DNA of 64,000 nt from the NCBI GenBank assembly GCA_045539315.1, contig JAZQFC010000010.1:1-64000 (forward strand). Reading direction: 5' to 3'. This stretch comes from RUG11462 sp045539315. Lineage in GTDB: Bacteria; Bacillota; Clostridia; Oscillospirales; Acutalibacteraceae. The notes below the pieces were generated by a model. It had not been told where the DNA came from and did not search any database. It saw nothing but the letters and a program-made list of their open reading frames with translations. Of the stretch, positions 6,968-15,742 are shown piece after piece. A program made the translations under genes and the position numbers. Each line of letters opens with the position of its first letter. Within the stretch, counting starts at the first letter, position 1.

Positions 6968-7731
6968 TATTTTTTATGCTCCTTATATGGTAATAGTGAT
7001 ATTAAAATGCCAGAATCAATAGTAAGTTCAGTTCCGGTAACTGTTTTTGATAAATCGCTGCCTAAATAGTAAACGCCATTTGCAATATCTTCGCCGGTTG
7101 ATTCAAGACCAATAGGCCAATTGGCCCTTCTTTGCTTGATTTCTTCTTCGCTTAATCCGTCCCAACGGCTAGTTTTTATTGCGCCTGCAATAATGCAGTT
7201 AGAACGAATATTATATTGCCCAAGTTCAATTGCAACTGCTCTCATTAAAGCGTTGATTCCGCCTTTAGAAGCGGTGTATAAACTTCTGCCGAAAATACAC
7301 TCGTGAGAGTGAACAGAACTAATAAAAACAATTGAGCCTTTTCTTCGCTCTTTCATAATAAGCCCTGCTTGTTGCGCGCAGAAGAATGTACCTTTTAAAT
7401 TGCAATCTACTACCGAAGAATACTCGTCTTCGGTTACTGATAAAAAGTCCATATCAACACCAAGATTAGCCGCGTTTGCAACAAATACATCTAAAACGCC
7501 AAAGTCTTGTTTGATACAATTAAAAACTTGTTTGATATTTGAAACATCAGTTAATTCAAGCGCATAGCCTATTGCTTTTATTGAATATTTTTGATTTAAA
7601 TAACAAGCGGTTTTTTCAGCATCTTCAAGTTTTCTTGAAGAAAGCGCAACATCATAACCTTCACTTGCAAATTTTTCTGCAATTGCAAGACCTGTGTTAG
7701 AAGCCGCCGCAGTAACAAAAACTACTGCCAT
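6967..7731 (-). CDS. Short-chain dehydrogenase/reductase
   Basis: 254 residues, a classical SDR. The cofactor loop is VTAAASNTGLAIAEKF (a variant of T-G-x3-G-x-G), VANAANLG stands in for N-A-G, and the active site is ISSVHSH...LYTASKGG (Ser, Tyr-x3-Lys). The C-terminal GTELTIDSGIL is typical. Position between a glycosidase and an aldonate dehydratase suggests that it oxidises a sugar or sugar lactone precursor feeding the dehydratase; that is inference. The stop overlaps the dehydratase start by one base. Confidence 0.87.
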   Translation of the reverse strand: MAVVFVTAAASNTGLAIAEKFASEGYDVALSSRKLEDAEKTACYLNQKYSIKAIGYALELTDVSNIKQVFNCIKQDFGVLDVFVANAANLGVDMDFLSVTEDEYSSVVDCNLKGTFFCAQQAGLIMKERRKGSIVFISSVHSHECIFGRSLYTASKGGINALMRAVAIELGQYNIRSNCIIAGAIKTSRWDGLSEEEIKQRRANWPIGLESTGEDIANGVYYLGSDLSKTVTGTELTIDSGILISLLPYKEHKK

Positions 7732-7752
7732 TTTTCTACCTCTTTTCGTTGT

Positions 7753-9114
7753 TTAATCTTCAATAATTTCGTATGCTTTTTTATCCGTAATCACCATTGG
7801 GTACTCTTTTAATGGCACGTTATAAGCAAAACCATGATTAAATTCAGGCACTTCAAGTTCAAAAACTTCCCCTGTAAATGTATCAATAAGAATAGGGTTT
7901 TCTAAAGTTTTAAGAACATTTATACTAACCATATTAGGCTCTTCAAGTGGCTTTTTCAAATCAGATGGGTAGTAGTAAGCGAAAACAGGAATACCGTTTT
8001 TATCAAAACTCATCTTTTGACACGCCATTGAGTCTGCAGGGTTTTCACTCCAAACATAAGCGATAATAAAATCGTCTGATGGTTTAATATCGCCACTCAA
8101 AAGCGTTGAAAGATAAGTAATAGTTTCATAAGATTTTTTAGGGGTATATGTAAGACCGTTTAAAATTCCGTGACCTGCAGGTTTCTTTATAACCTGTGTT
8201 GCTTTTTCATAAGGTTTCTCCCACATATCTGCCATTTGGAAGAAGGAACTCATTTTAGCGCCGAGGGATACATCAATAAAATATCTGCGCAATTGATAAA
8301 CTGCCTGTGGGCGTTCATCATCGCAACCTTCTTTAACAAGCCAATGTCCTTCATAAGCCCAAGAAGGATATCCGCCTTCGCCTTGCCATAATTCAACGTG
8401 CTCAAGCCCGTGCTTTTTAAGCAATCTTCTAACTTCAGCGAGCGCCTCTGCAATTCTGTATTCAGGAATTGTTGAATAAGTGTGATAAGCAAAAACGTGA
8501 AGATACTCTTTTTTAACATTTGAGAACAAATCTTCAAAATATTGAAAATATGTTGGCGCACAAGTGTTTACAACAAATTTTGCTTCTGGATAAACATCAC
8601 TAATTTCTTTTGCAGTTATATTTACAAGTTTAGCAAGTTCTGCGCCATTAGGTTTTTCAGGATACCAAAAATGGTCAAGTTGCGATTCATTCCAAATTTC
8701 AAAATATTTAACTTTGTCTTTATAACGCTCTGCGAGTGCTCTGGCAAATTTCTTCCAAGCCGTTATAGTTTCTTCACCAAAGTGAATAGGAACACAACCA
8801 ACGCCTGTTGGGTTTGGCAATTCTCCCATATAAACCGGGTTGCCGAAAGAAACGCATAACCAAGGCTCAATTCCGCGGTCATAAAGATTATTTATAACAT
8901 CATCAAGCCATTTCCAGTCATAAACGCCTTTTTGTTTTTCAGTTTTAGCCCAACCTGTTTGGCAACGAGCATATTTTACACCGCTTTTTGCAAGTGGGTC
9001 ATAACATTCTTCGGCTTTAAATAAATCTCTGTCTAAACAACAAAAGTCAATACCAACATAGGATTTTTCAATTTCTTTTGAACTATAAGTTTTAAGTTTA
9101 CCTATTTTTTGCAT
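7753..9114 (-). CDS. Glycoside hydrolase, GH39-like (clan GH-A)
   Basis: 453 residues from the ATG at 9114, which has AAGGAGTG 8 bases upstream. It is a TIM-barrel glycosidase: GVKYARCQTGWAKTE...YDWKWLDDVI resembles the GH39 beta-xylosidase N-terminus, EIWNES carries the acid/base Glu143, and ELWQGEGG is the expected nucleophile strand (Glu246). A beta-rich domain ends the protein. There is no signal peptide, so it acts inside the cell on an imported oligosaccharide. It is the first gene of the sugar-acid operon and divergent from an AraC regulator. Family assignment is by motif; another GH-A family is possible. Confidence 0.8.
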   Translation of the reverse strand: MQKIGKLKTYSSKEIEKSYVGIDFCCLDRDLFKAEECYDPLAKSGVKYARCQTGWAKTEKQKGVYDWKWLDDVINNLYDRGIEPWLCVSFGNPVYMGELPNPTGVGCVPIHFGEETITAWKKFARALAERYKDKVKYFEIWNESQLDHFWYPEKPNGAELAKLVNITAKEISDVYPEAKFVVNTCAPTYFQYFEDLFSNVKKEYLHVFAYHTYSTIPEYRIAEALAEVRRLLKKHGLEHVELWQGEGGYPSWAYEGHWLVKEGCDDERPQAVYQLRRYFIDVSLGAKMSSFFQMADMWEKPYEKATQVIKKPAGHGILNGLTYTPKKSYETITYLSTLLSGDIKPSDDFIIAYVWSENPADSMACQKMSFDKNGIPVFAYYYPSDLKKPLEEPNMVSINVLKTLENPILIDTFTGEVFELEVPEFNHGFAYNVPLKEYPMVITDKKAYEIIED

Positions 9115-9205
9115 TAAAATCACTCCTTAATTGCATTTTATACCTTATATATAGTTATTAAAATACAAAATCTACGCAATTATTTATATTTTTCACGCAT
9201 TTTTG

Positions 9206-9234
9206 TTGCAATTAAGAGAAAATAGTGATAAAAT
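9206..9234 (+). promoter_or_regulatory. Promoter of the AraC regulator gene
   Basis: TTGCAA, 17-bp spacer, TAAAAT, about 22 bases ahead of the start codon. The same short interval must hold the leftward operon promoter and any AraC-type binding sites; I could not identify these confidently. Confidence 0.6.
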
Positions 9235-9255
9235 ACACTCAAAAGAGGTGAGATT

Positions 9256-10062
9256 TTGAAAGTTGTTGATTTAGTTAATATAAACGCTAATATGCTAAAA
9301 ATTGAGTGTATTTCTGCACTTGAGTATCAGGCAAGAGTTTTTCATAATGAGATAAAATTAAGAAAAAATTCTGCGTTTTTATATATCATCGAGGGCGAGT
9401 ATAAATACACTTTTTTAAAAGGTAAATTCATTGCAAAACAGGGAAGTGTTGTTTATTTACCAAAAGGTGCAAGTTATAAATATGATATAAATAGCAAAAA
9501 TTCAAAATGTATGCAATTTGAGTTTGATAGTTATTATGAAAATGAATCTGCGATTTTTTCTAATTGCCCTATGATAGCGCTTGAAAATGTAAATAATGAA
9601 ATAGAAAATATTTTTTCAAATATTATCGGCTTGAAATTATCCGATTCTTCTAGTGAAAATTTAAGAATAAACGCAAATATTATGCTGCTTTTATCAAACT
9701 TTGCAGACAAAGTAAAAGGCAAAACTTTTTCATCTTCTTATAAAAAAATATTGCCTGCAATTAATTTTATTAAAAATAATTTCACCAAAAAGATTTATGT
9801 TGAAACGCTTGAAAAAGAATGTAATCTTTCATCATCTCAAATCAGAAGAATTTTTCAAAAAGAATTAAAAATGTCGCCGATTGAGTATAAAAATAGTTTG
9901 CTTACAAAATCGGCTTGTGATATGCTAAAAGGCGATAACACAGTAAGTGAAATTTCCGAAGCACTAGGCTTTGATAATGTTTATGCGTTTAGCCAGTTTT
10001 TTAAAAAGCAATCAAACACATCTCCAAGCAAGTATAAACTTGATATAACAAATCATATTTAA
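9256..10062 (+). CDS. AraC family transcriptional regulator
   Basis: 268 residues beginning with TTG, preceded by AGAGGTGAG. The N-terminal half is a cupin-like sugar-sensing domain (FLYIIEGEYKYTFLKGKF, GSVVYLPKGASYKYDI). The C-terminal 100 residues are a double HTH: first LEKECNLSSSQIRRIFQKELKMSPIEY, then VSEISEALGFDNVYAFSQFFKKQSNTSPSKY. It is divergent from the GH39-SDR-dehydratase-aldolase operon, making it the probable activator of that operon in response to a sugar ligand. The MATE gene follows 18 bases downstream. Confidence 0.88.
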   Translation: MKVVDLVNINANMLKIECISALEYQARVFHNEIKLRKNSAFLYIIEGEYKYTFLKGKFIAKQGSVVYLPKGASYKYDINSKNSKCMQFEFDSYYENESAIFSNCPMIALENVNNEIENIFSNIIGLKLSDSSSENLRINANIMLLLSNFADKVKGKTFSSSYKKILPAINFIKNNFTKKIYVETLEKECNLSSSQIRRIFQKELKMSPIEYKNSLLTKSACDMLKGDNTVSEISEALGFDNVYAFSQFFKKQSNTSPSKYKLDITNHI

Positions 10063-10080
10063 TTAATTTAAGAGGTTAAT

Positions 10081-11484
10081 ATGCAAGATAATAACAAATT
10101 ACGAACAGAAAAAATTTTTAAACTTTTGATGTCTTTAGCAATACCATCAATAGTAGCGCAACTTGTTAATATTCTTTATAATATGGTAGATAGAATATAT
10201 ATCGGTCATATTGAAAATGCAAGTAATGCAATGGCTTCTCTTTCTGTAGCATTGCCAATTATCACACTTGTTTCTGCATTTACAAGTTTAGTAGGCGCAG
10301 GCGGTGCGCCACTTTGCGCGATTTCACTTGGAAAAGGCGATAAATCAAAAGCAGAAGAAATAATGACAAACAGCTTTGTTATGCTTATTTCTTCCGGAAT
10401 ACTTTTAACTGTGCTAGTGCTTATTTTTAAAGAGCCAATTCTTTATATGTTTGGCGCAACAAAAGAAACAATAGACGATGCAGTTTCTTATACAACTATT
10501 TATGCGCTTGGTACATTATTTGTACAAATTTCACTTGGTATGAATGCGTATATCAATACACAAGGGTTTGCAAAAGTGAGCATGTGCACTGTTTTAATCG
10601 GCGCTGTTTTAAACATTGCACTTGACCCATTGTTTATATTTGCTTTTGATATGGGTGTTAAAGGAGCAGCGTTAGCCACAATCATTTCACAGTTTGTTTC
10701 TGCTATCTGGGTTTTGAAATTTATATTCGGTAAAAAAAGTACGATAAAAATAAGAAAAGAATATCTTAAAATTGATATAAAAACATCTCTTTCTATATTA
10801 GCGCTTGGACTTTCGCCGTTTGTAATGACTTCAACTGAAAGTATTTTGCAAATAAGTTTTAATAATCAACTATCACAATATGGTGGCACAGTTGCAGTGG
10901 CATCAATGGCGATATTTTTAAGCGCATTTCAGTTTGTACAAATGCCACTTTTAGGACTTTGCCAGGGCGCTCAACCAATTTTGAGTTACAACTTGGGCGC
11001 GGGAGATTTGCAAAGAGTAAGAAAAACTTTTAAACTTGTATTTTCAATTTGTTTATCGTTTTGTTTTGTGGGTTGCTCATTGTTTATGATTTTTTCAAGA
11101 CAACTTGCAAGTTTGTTTACAAGTGATGAAAAAACAATTGAATTTGCAACCTGGGGTTTGCGTGTGTATCTATTAGGAATGGTTATTTTCGGAATGCAAA
11201 TTTCTTGCCAACATTCATTTGTAGCATTAGGCGAGGCAAAACGCTCAATTATTTTAGCGGTATTAAGAAAAGTTATTTTGCTTATACCATTGATTTATAT
11301 TTTGCCAAATGTAATAGGAGAAAGTTCGTTTGCAACAGTAATTTCGTCACCTGTCAGCGATTTAGTAAAAGATGCGCCAAGAGTTTTTAGCGTTCTTTTT
11401 GCAGAGCCGATTTCTGATATAATTGCCGCAATTGTAACCGTAACTTCCTTTGCCTTTTTCTATAAAAAGACGCTAAAAGAGTAA
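10081..11484 (+). CDS. MATE family efflux transporter
   Basis: 467 residues, about 12 membrane segments in two halves. Typical MATE/NorM-DinF family signs are IPSIVAQLVNILYNMVDRIYIGHI near the N-terminus, GAGGAPLCAISLGKG after it, and the second-half counterpart PLLGLCQGAQPILSYNLGAGD. MATE proteins export cationic or other organic compounds with Na+ or H+. It lies 18 bases after the AraC gene with a GAGG-type RBS and may be co-transcribed. Substrate unknown. Confidence 0.9.
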   Translation: MQDNNKLRTEKIFKLLMSLAIPSIVAQLVNILYNMVDRIYIGHIENASNAMASLSVALPIITLVSAFTSLVGAGGAPLCAISLGKGDKSKAEEIMTNSFVMLISSGILLTVLVLIFKEPILYMFGATKETIDDAVSYTTIYALGTLFVQISLGMNAYINTQGFAKVSMCTVLIGAVLNIALDPLFIFAFDMGVKGAALATIISQFVSAIWVLKFIFGKKSTIKIRKEYLKIDIKTSLSILALGLSPFVMTSTESILQISFNNQLSQYGGTVAVASMAIFLSAFQFVQMPLLGLCQGAQPILSYNLGAGDLQRVRKTFKLVFSICLSFCFVGCSLFMIFSRQLASLFTSDEKTIEFATWGLRVYLLGMVIFGMQISCQHSFVALGEAKRSIILAVLRKVILLIPLIYILPNVIGESSFATVISSPVSDLVKDAPRVFSVLFAEPISDIIAAIVTVTSFAFFYKKTLKE

Positions 11485-11509
11485 ATTTTGAAACTAATAT
11501 AAAAATCAC

Positions 11510-11538
11510 TTGCAATTGCATTTAGTTTATGGTAGAAT
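11510..11538 (+). promoter_or_regulatory. Promoter of the glycine-riboswitch transcript
   Basis: TTGCAA, 17-bp spacer, TAGAAT, about 40 bases upstream of the aptamer. Confidence 0.7.
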
Positions 11539-11575
11539 ACTATTCGTGTTTTTAATGTTTTAATAAATATTGATA

Positions 11576-11656
11576 AACTCTGGAGAAGTCTGCTAAATGC
11601 AGGTGCCGAAGGTGTAAGGATTTTTATTCGATCTCTCAGGCAAAAGGACAGATGTA
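11576..11656 (+). ncRNA. Glycine riboswitch aptamer (single)
   Basis: The sequence carries the conserved blocks of the glycine aptamer: CTCTGGAGAAG at the 5' side, GCAGGTGCCGAAGGTGTAAG in the middle, and CTCTCAGGCAAAAGGACAGA at the 3' side. Only one aptamer is visible, not the common tandem. An intrinsic terminator follows, and then a Na+/alanine-glycine symporter gene, consistent with glycine control of transport. Confidence 0.93.
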
Positions 11657-11663
11657 TCGCTTC

Positions 11664-11696
11664 AAAAGGGTATTGTTTATGCAATACCCTTTTATA
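11664..11696 (+). terminator. Expression-platform terminator of the glycine riboswitch
   Basis: Twelve-bp perfect stem AAAAGGGTATTG / CAATACCCTTTT with loop TTTATG, followed by an AT-rich tract with T residues. It ends about 28 bases before the symporter start. Confidence 0.8.
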
Positions 11697-11723
11697 TATT
11701 TTTAAAGTAAGAAAGGGACTAAT

Positions 11724-13334
11724 ATGAAAAAGAAATTCTTATTATTACCTACAGTTTTTGCTTTAATGCTCACTCTTTGTAGTTGTGATGTAGTTGAAAC
11801 TGTAACAAATGTAAACGGAAAAATCTACGGATTTGTTTGGGGTTGGTTTGGCGTAATCTTACTTGTTGGCACAGGTATTATTATGACTATACTTACAAAA
11901 GTGTTCCAAATCACTCACATCGGTCACTGGTTTAAAGAAACTTTGGGAAGTTTGTTTAAAAAAGATGTTACTTCTCATGTAAAAGAAAAAGGTACAATTT
12001 CTCAATTCCAGGCGCTTTGTACTGCGCTTGCTGCTACTATCGGTGTTGGTAATATCGCAGGTGTTGCTGCTGCTATCGTAACAGGTGGTCCTGGTGCAGT
12101 TTTCTGGATGTGGGTTGCCGCATTCTTTGGTATGATGACCAACTATTCTGAAAATGTTCTCGGTATTTTCTACCGTAGAAAGAATAAAGATAATGAATGG
12201 TCTGGCGGTGCTATGTACTATCTTCGTGATGGACTTGGCGCTAAAAAAGGTTTTAAAATTATTGGTAAAGTTTTGGCTGTGTTGTTTGCAGTGTTTGCAC
12301 TTTTGGCTTCATTCGGCATTGGTAATATGGGTCAGGTAAACAAAATTGTTGCAAACTTTGTAAGCGCATTTCCATCAGAAACTCTTTCAAATGCTCAAGT
12401 GCTTGGCACGAATGTGTATAACCTTATCATCGGTGGCGCACTTATGATAATTGCCGCAATTATAGTAATCGGTGGTGTTAAAAGAATCGCAACTGTTGCA
12501 GAAAAAATAGTGCCATTTATGGTTGTTTTATTTGTGGTAGGTTCACTTATTATCATTGGCGTGAACTATGATAAAATCGGTCCTGCATTTGCTGCTATTT
12601 TTGGTAGTGCATTCAAAGGCAATGCAATTTGGGGCGGTACCGGTGGTTATGTGCTCGCAACTGTAATTCAAGCAGGTTTCAAACGAGGCGTATTCTCAAA
12701 CGAGGCAGGTCTTGGCTCATCTGTAATGGTACATAGTAATTCAAATGTAAAAGAACCTGTAAAACAAGGTATCTGGGGCATTTTTGAAGTGTTTGCAGAT
12801 ACAATGGTTGTTTGTACAATGACTGCTTTAGTAGTGCTCACTTCAGGCGTTATCGACCTTAAAACAGGAACACTCGCACCAGGTACAGATGGTGACGCTA
12901 CACTCGTTGCTAAAGCATTTGATACAGTGTTTGGTTTTGGCATTAACTTTGGTAGTATGTTTATTGCTATTGCAATTCTTCTCTTTGCTTTCACAACAGT
13001 TCTTGGTTGGTCGCATTATGGCACAAAGGCTTGGGAATATCTCTTTGGTACAAAATCAACTATTATCTACAGAGTTGTATTTGTTCTTATGATTATGTCT
13101 GGCGCTGTTATGACATCTTCACTTGCTTGGGACATTTCTGATACATTTAATGGTCTTATGATGATTCCTAACTTAATCGGTGTGCTTTCACTTTCAGGTC
13201 TTGTTATGAAGATTACTAAAAACTATGTTGATAGAAAGATAAAGGGCAAAAAAGATATAAAACCAATGCTTTCTCATTTCAATGATATTCAAGTTGAACA
13301 AGAAGCCGCAATGAAGGCAGACGGCGAGTTATAA
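11724..13334 (+). CDS. Sodium:alanine/glycine symporter (AGCS family)
   Basis: 536 residues. From about residue 30 it is a standard AGCS carrier: ALAATIGVGNIAGVAAAIVTGGPGAVFW is the signature (sodium and substrate site, given here as two overlapping parts), and RGVFSNEAGLGSS lies in the second half. The glycine riboswitch upstream indicates glycine as a physiological substrate. Unusual is the N-terminus: MKKKFLLLPTVFALMLTLCSC looks like a lipoprotein signal (L-C-S-C) and precedes the usual first AGCS helix. RBS AAAGGG. A terminator shared with nfnB follows. Confidence 0.92.
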   Translation: MKKKFLLLPTVFALMLTLCSCDVVETVTNVNGKIYGFVWGWFGVILLVGTGIIMTILTKVFQITHIGHWFKETLGSLFKKDVTSHVKEKGTISQFQALCTALAATIGVGNIAGVAAAIVTGGPGAVFWMWVAAFFGMMTNYSENVLGIFYRRKNKDNEWSGGAMYYLRDGLGAKKGFKIIGKVLAVLFAVFALLASFGIGNMGQVNKIVANFVSAFPSETLSNAQVLGTNVYNLIIGGALMIIAAIIVIGGVKRIATVAEKIVPFMVVLFVVGSLIIIGVNYDKIGPAFAAIFGSAFKGNAIWGGTGGYVLATVIQAGFKRGVFSNEAGLGSSVMVHSNSNVKEPVKQGIWGIFEVFADTMVVCTMTALVVLTSGVIDLKTGTLAPGTDGDATLVAKAFDTVFGFGINFGSMFIAIAILLFAFTTVLGWSHYGTKAWEYLFGTKSTIIYRVVFVLMIMSGAVMTSSLAWDISDTFNGLMMIPNLIGVLSLSGLVMKITKNYVDRKIKGKKDIKPMLSHFNDIQVEQEAAMKADGEL

Positions 13335-13341
13335 ACAAAAT

Positions 13342-13370
13342 AAAAAGGAGTGCTTTTGCACTCCTTTTTT
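13342..13370. terminator. Bidirectional intrinsic terminator
   Basis: Stem AAAAAGGAGTGC / GCACTCCTTTTT, loop TTTT, with T run on the right and A run on the left. It overlaps the end of the leftward nfnB gene at 13370. Confidence 0.88.
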
Positions 13371-14785
13371 TAATTTAAATATTCATCAATAGCCTGCGCA
13401 GCGGTTTTTCCGGCTCCCATAGCAAGAATAACCGTTGCCGCTCCTGTAACTGCGTCGCCACCTGCATAAACACCCTCTTTAGATGTTTTTCCGGTTGCTT
13501 CTTCAACAATAATGCCACCGTGTTTGTTAGTATCAAGCCCCTTTGTAGTTGCCTTGATAAGTGGATTTGGTGAAGTGCCTATCGACATTATAACAGTATC
13601 AACATCAATAGTAAAATTAGAGTTTTCGATTTCTATTGGTCTGCGTCTGCCTCTTTCATCAGGCTCTCCAAGTTCCATTTTAACGCATTCCATACCACAA
13701 ACAAAACCATTTTTACTATCAAACTTGTCATCAGGGTTGTTGTAACCGATCATTCTAACAGGGTTGTGAAGCAATTTAAATTCAACGCCTTCTTCAATAG
13801 CGTGCTCCACTTCTTCAGCCCTTGCAGGCAACTCGTCCATAGACCTACGATAAACTATATAAACATTTTCTGCGCCAAGTCGAAGCGCAGTTCTTGCCGC
13901 GTCCATAGCAACATTACCACCGCCGACAACTGCAACGCGTTTACCTTTCATAATAGGTGTATGCGAGTCGTCTTTATATGCTTTCATAAGGTTGTTGCGT
14001 GTTAAAAACTCGTTTGCCGAGTAAACACCTTTCAAACTTTCGCCCTCGATACCCATAAACCTTGGCAAACCTGCGCCAGAGCCGATAAACACAGCCTCAA
14101 AGCCCATTTCATTCATAAGTTCATCAACAGTAATAGTTTTGCCAATAACAACATTAGTTTCAATTTTAACGCCTAATTTTTTTAGCGTTTCAACTTCCGT
14201 TTGAACAATAGATTTTGGAAGTCTAAATTCAGGAATACCATAAACCAAAACGCCACCTGCAACGTGCAAAGCCTCAAAAACAGTAACTTCATAGCCACGT
14301 TTCGCCAAATCGCCCGCGCAAGCAAGTCCTGAAGGACCGGAGCCAATAACTGCAACCTTGTGTCCGTTTGATTCAGGTTTTTCTATTTCGCCATTAGAAT
14401 GAGCATTGTGCCAGTCAGCAACAAATCGCTCAAGTCTGCCAATGCCAACGCTCTCACCCTTGATTCCGCGAACACATTTTGACTCGCATTGTGTTTCTTG
14501 CGGACAAACTCTGCCACAAACAGCAGGCAGGGAAGAGTCTTTCGCAATTATTTGATAAGCGCCCTCAAAATCGCCTTGTTTTATCTTTGCAATAAATTCA
14601 GGAATACGAATTTTAACAGGGCAACCTGTAACGCAAAGCGGATTTTTGCATTCAAGACAACGAAGCGCCTCACTAATCGCAGTTAATTCGTCATAACCTG
14701 TTGCAACTTCGAAAAAGTTTTTAGCGCGCGCCTTTGCGTCTTGCACAGGCATTGGGTTTTTGTTAGGGGACATATTTCTTTCCAT
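13370..14785 (-). CDS. nfnB: Electron-bifurcating ferredoxin:NADP oxidoreductase, subunit B (glutamate synthase small-subunit-like)
   Basis: 471 residues. The N-terminal Fe-S region has CLECKNPLCVTGCPV and CGRVCPQETQCESKC. It is followed by an FAD-binding Rossmann motif (VAVIGSGPSGLACAG) and an NADPH-binding one (VAVVGGGNVAMDAARTA). This is the GltD fold, but no gltB large subunit is present, and the partner gene encodes an NfnA-like flavoprotein whose stop overlaps this start (TAATG). NfnAB couples NADH and reduced ferredoxin oxidation to NADP+ reduction in anaerobes, supplying NADPH. An alternative start at Met5 has a better ribosome site. Assignment as NfnB rather than GltD rests on the pairing. 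Confidence 0.88.
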   Translation of the reverse strand: MERNMSPNKNPMPVQDAKARAKNFFEVATGYDELTAISEALRCLECKNPLCVTGCPVKIRIPEFIAKIKQGDFEGAYQIIAKDSSLPAVCGRVCPQETQCESKCVRGIKGESVGIGRLERFVADWHNAHSNGEIEKPESNGHKVAVIGSGPSGLACAGDLAKRGYEVTVFEALHVAGGVLVYGIPEFRLPKSIVQTEVETLKKLGVKIETNVVIGKTITVDELMNEMGFEAVFIGSGAGLPRFMGIEGESLKGVYSANEFLTRNNLMKAYKDDSHTPIMKGKRVAVVGGGNVAMDAARTALRLGAENVYIVYRRSMDELPARAEEVEHAIEEGVEFKLLHNPVRMIGYNNPDDKFDSKNGFVCGMECVKMELGEPDERGRRRPIEIENSNFTIDVDTVIMSIGTSPNPLIKATTKGLDTNKHGGIIVEEATGKTSKEGVYAGGDAVTGAATVILAMGAGKTAAQAIDEYLN

Positions 14786-15627
14786 TACTCATTCGCCCCC
14801 TTAAACAAATTACAACTATCTTCATATTCGTGGCGCTCAAAGTCTTTATACATAGAAGCCCTTTGCATTGCCTCGTCAAAATCAACCAAAAATCCGTCAA
14901 AATCAGGCCCGTCAACACAAGCGAATTTCACTTCTCCGCCAACAGTTAATCTGCAACCACCACACATACCGGTGCCGTCTATCATAATAGGATTCATAGA
15001 AACAGTTGTTTTTTGGTTAAATGGTTTTGTTGTCGCAACAACAAATTTCATCATAATAAGCGGACCAATTGTGATAACTTCATCAAATCGTTCGCCTGAT
15101 TCAAGACGCTCCTTTAATGGTTGTGTAACAACACCTTTTTCACCATAAGACCCGTCATCACTCATAATAGTAAGAGTATCAGAACAAGCCCTAAACTCAT
15201 CTTCTAAAATAACTAAATCTTTATTTCTAAAACCAATAATAGAGTGAACTTCGCAACCTAAATCTTTAAATGCTTTTGCAACAGGAAGCGCAATAGCGCA
15301 ACCAACACCGCCACCGACAATACAAACTTTTTTAATACCATCAGTTTCGGTTGGTTTACCGAGCGGACCAACAAAATCGGCAATATATTCGCCCTCTTGT
15401 TTGTTGTTTAGACGCATAGTGGTAGCGCCAACAATTTGAAAAATTATTGTTATACTGCCTTTAACCCTGTCATATCCTGCAATTGTAAGCGGAATACGCT
15501 CGCCATCTTCATCAACACGAAGAATGATAAATTGACCTGCCTTTGCGTGCTTTGCAACTAAAGGCGCGTGTATTTCCATTTGAGTAATATTATCTTGAAG
15601 TTCTTTTTTGCTTAAAATTTTATACAT
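14785..15627 (-). CDS. nfnA: Electron-bifurcating ferredoxin:NADP oxidoreductase, subunit A
   Basis: 280 residues from the ATG at 15627, which has AAGGAA upstream; the longer frame to 15669 lacks an RBS. It is a ferredoxin-NADP reductase-type flavoprotein: GQFIILRV and RIPLTIAGYD bind FAD, and VCIVGGGVGCAIALPVAKAF binds NAD(H). The C-terminal DGTGMCGGCRLTVGG...FACVDGP holds the Cys ligands of the [2Fe-2S] cluster expected in NfnA. Related proteins are annotated as sulfide dehydrogenase or dihydroorotate dehydrogenase electron-transfer subunits; the adjacent NfnB supports NfnA. It works in the cytoplasm as the NADH-side subunit. Confidence 0.88.
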   Translation of the reverse strand: MYKILSKKELQDNITQMEIHAPLVAKHAKAGQFIILRVDEDGERIPLTIAGYDRVKGSITIIFQIVGATTMRLNNKQEGEYIADFVGPLGKPTETDGIKKVCIVGGGVGCAIALPVAKAFKDLGCEVHSIIGFRNKDLVILEDEFRACSDTLTIMSDDGSYGEKGVVTQPLKERLESGERFDEVITIGPLIMMKFVVATTKPFNQKTTVSMNPIMIDGTGMCGGCRLTVGGEVKFACVDGPDFDGFLVDFDEAMQRASMYKDFERHEYEDSCNLFKGANE

Positions 15628-15742
15628 ACCAAATTCCTTAAAAAGATTTAAGGCTTTATGTTTTACCATAAAGCCTTATAACTTAACACATTATATCACT
15701 GTTTATCACAAATTTCTACACTTTTTTATAAAAAGGTAAAAT

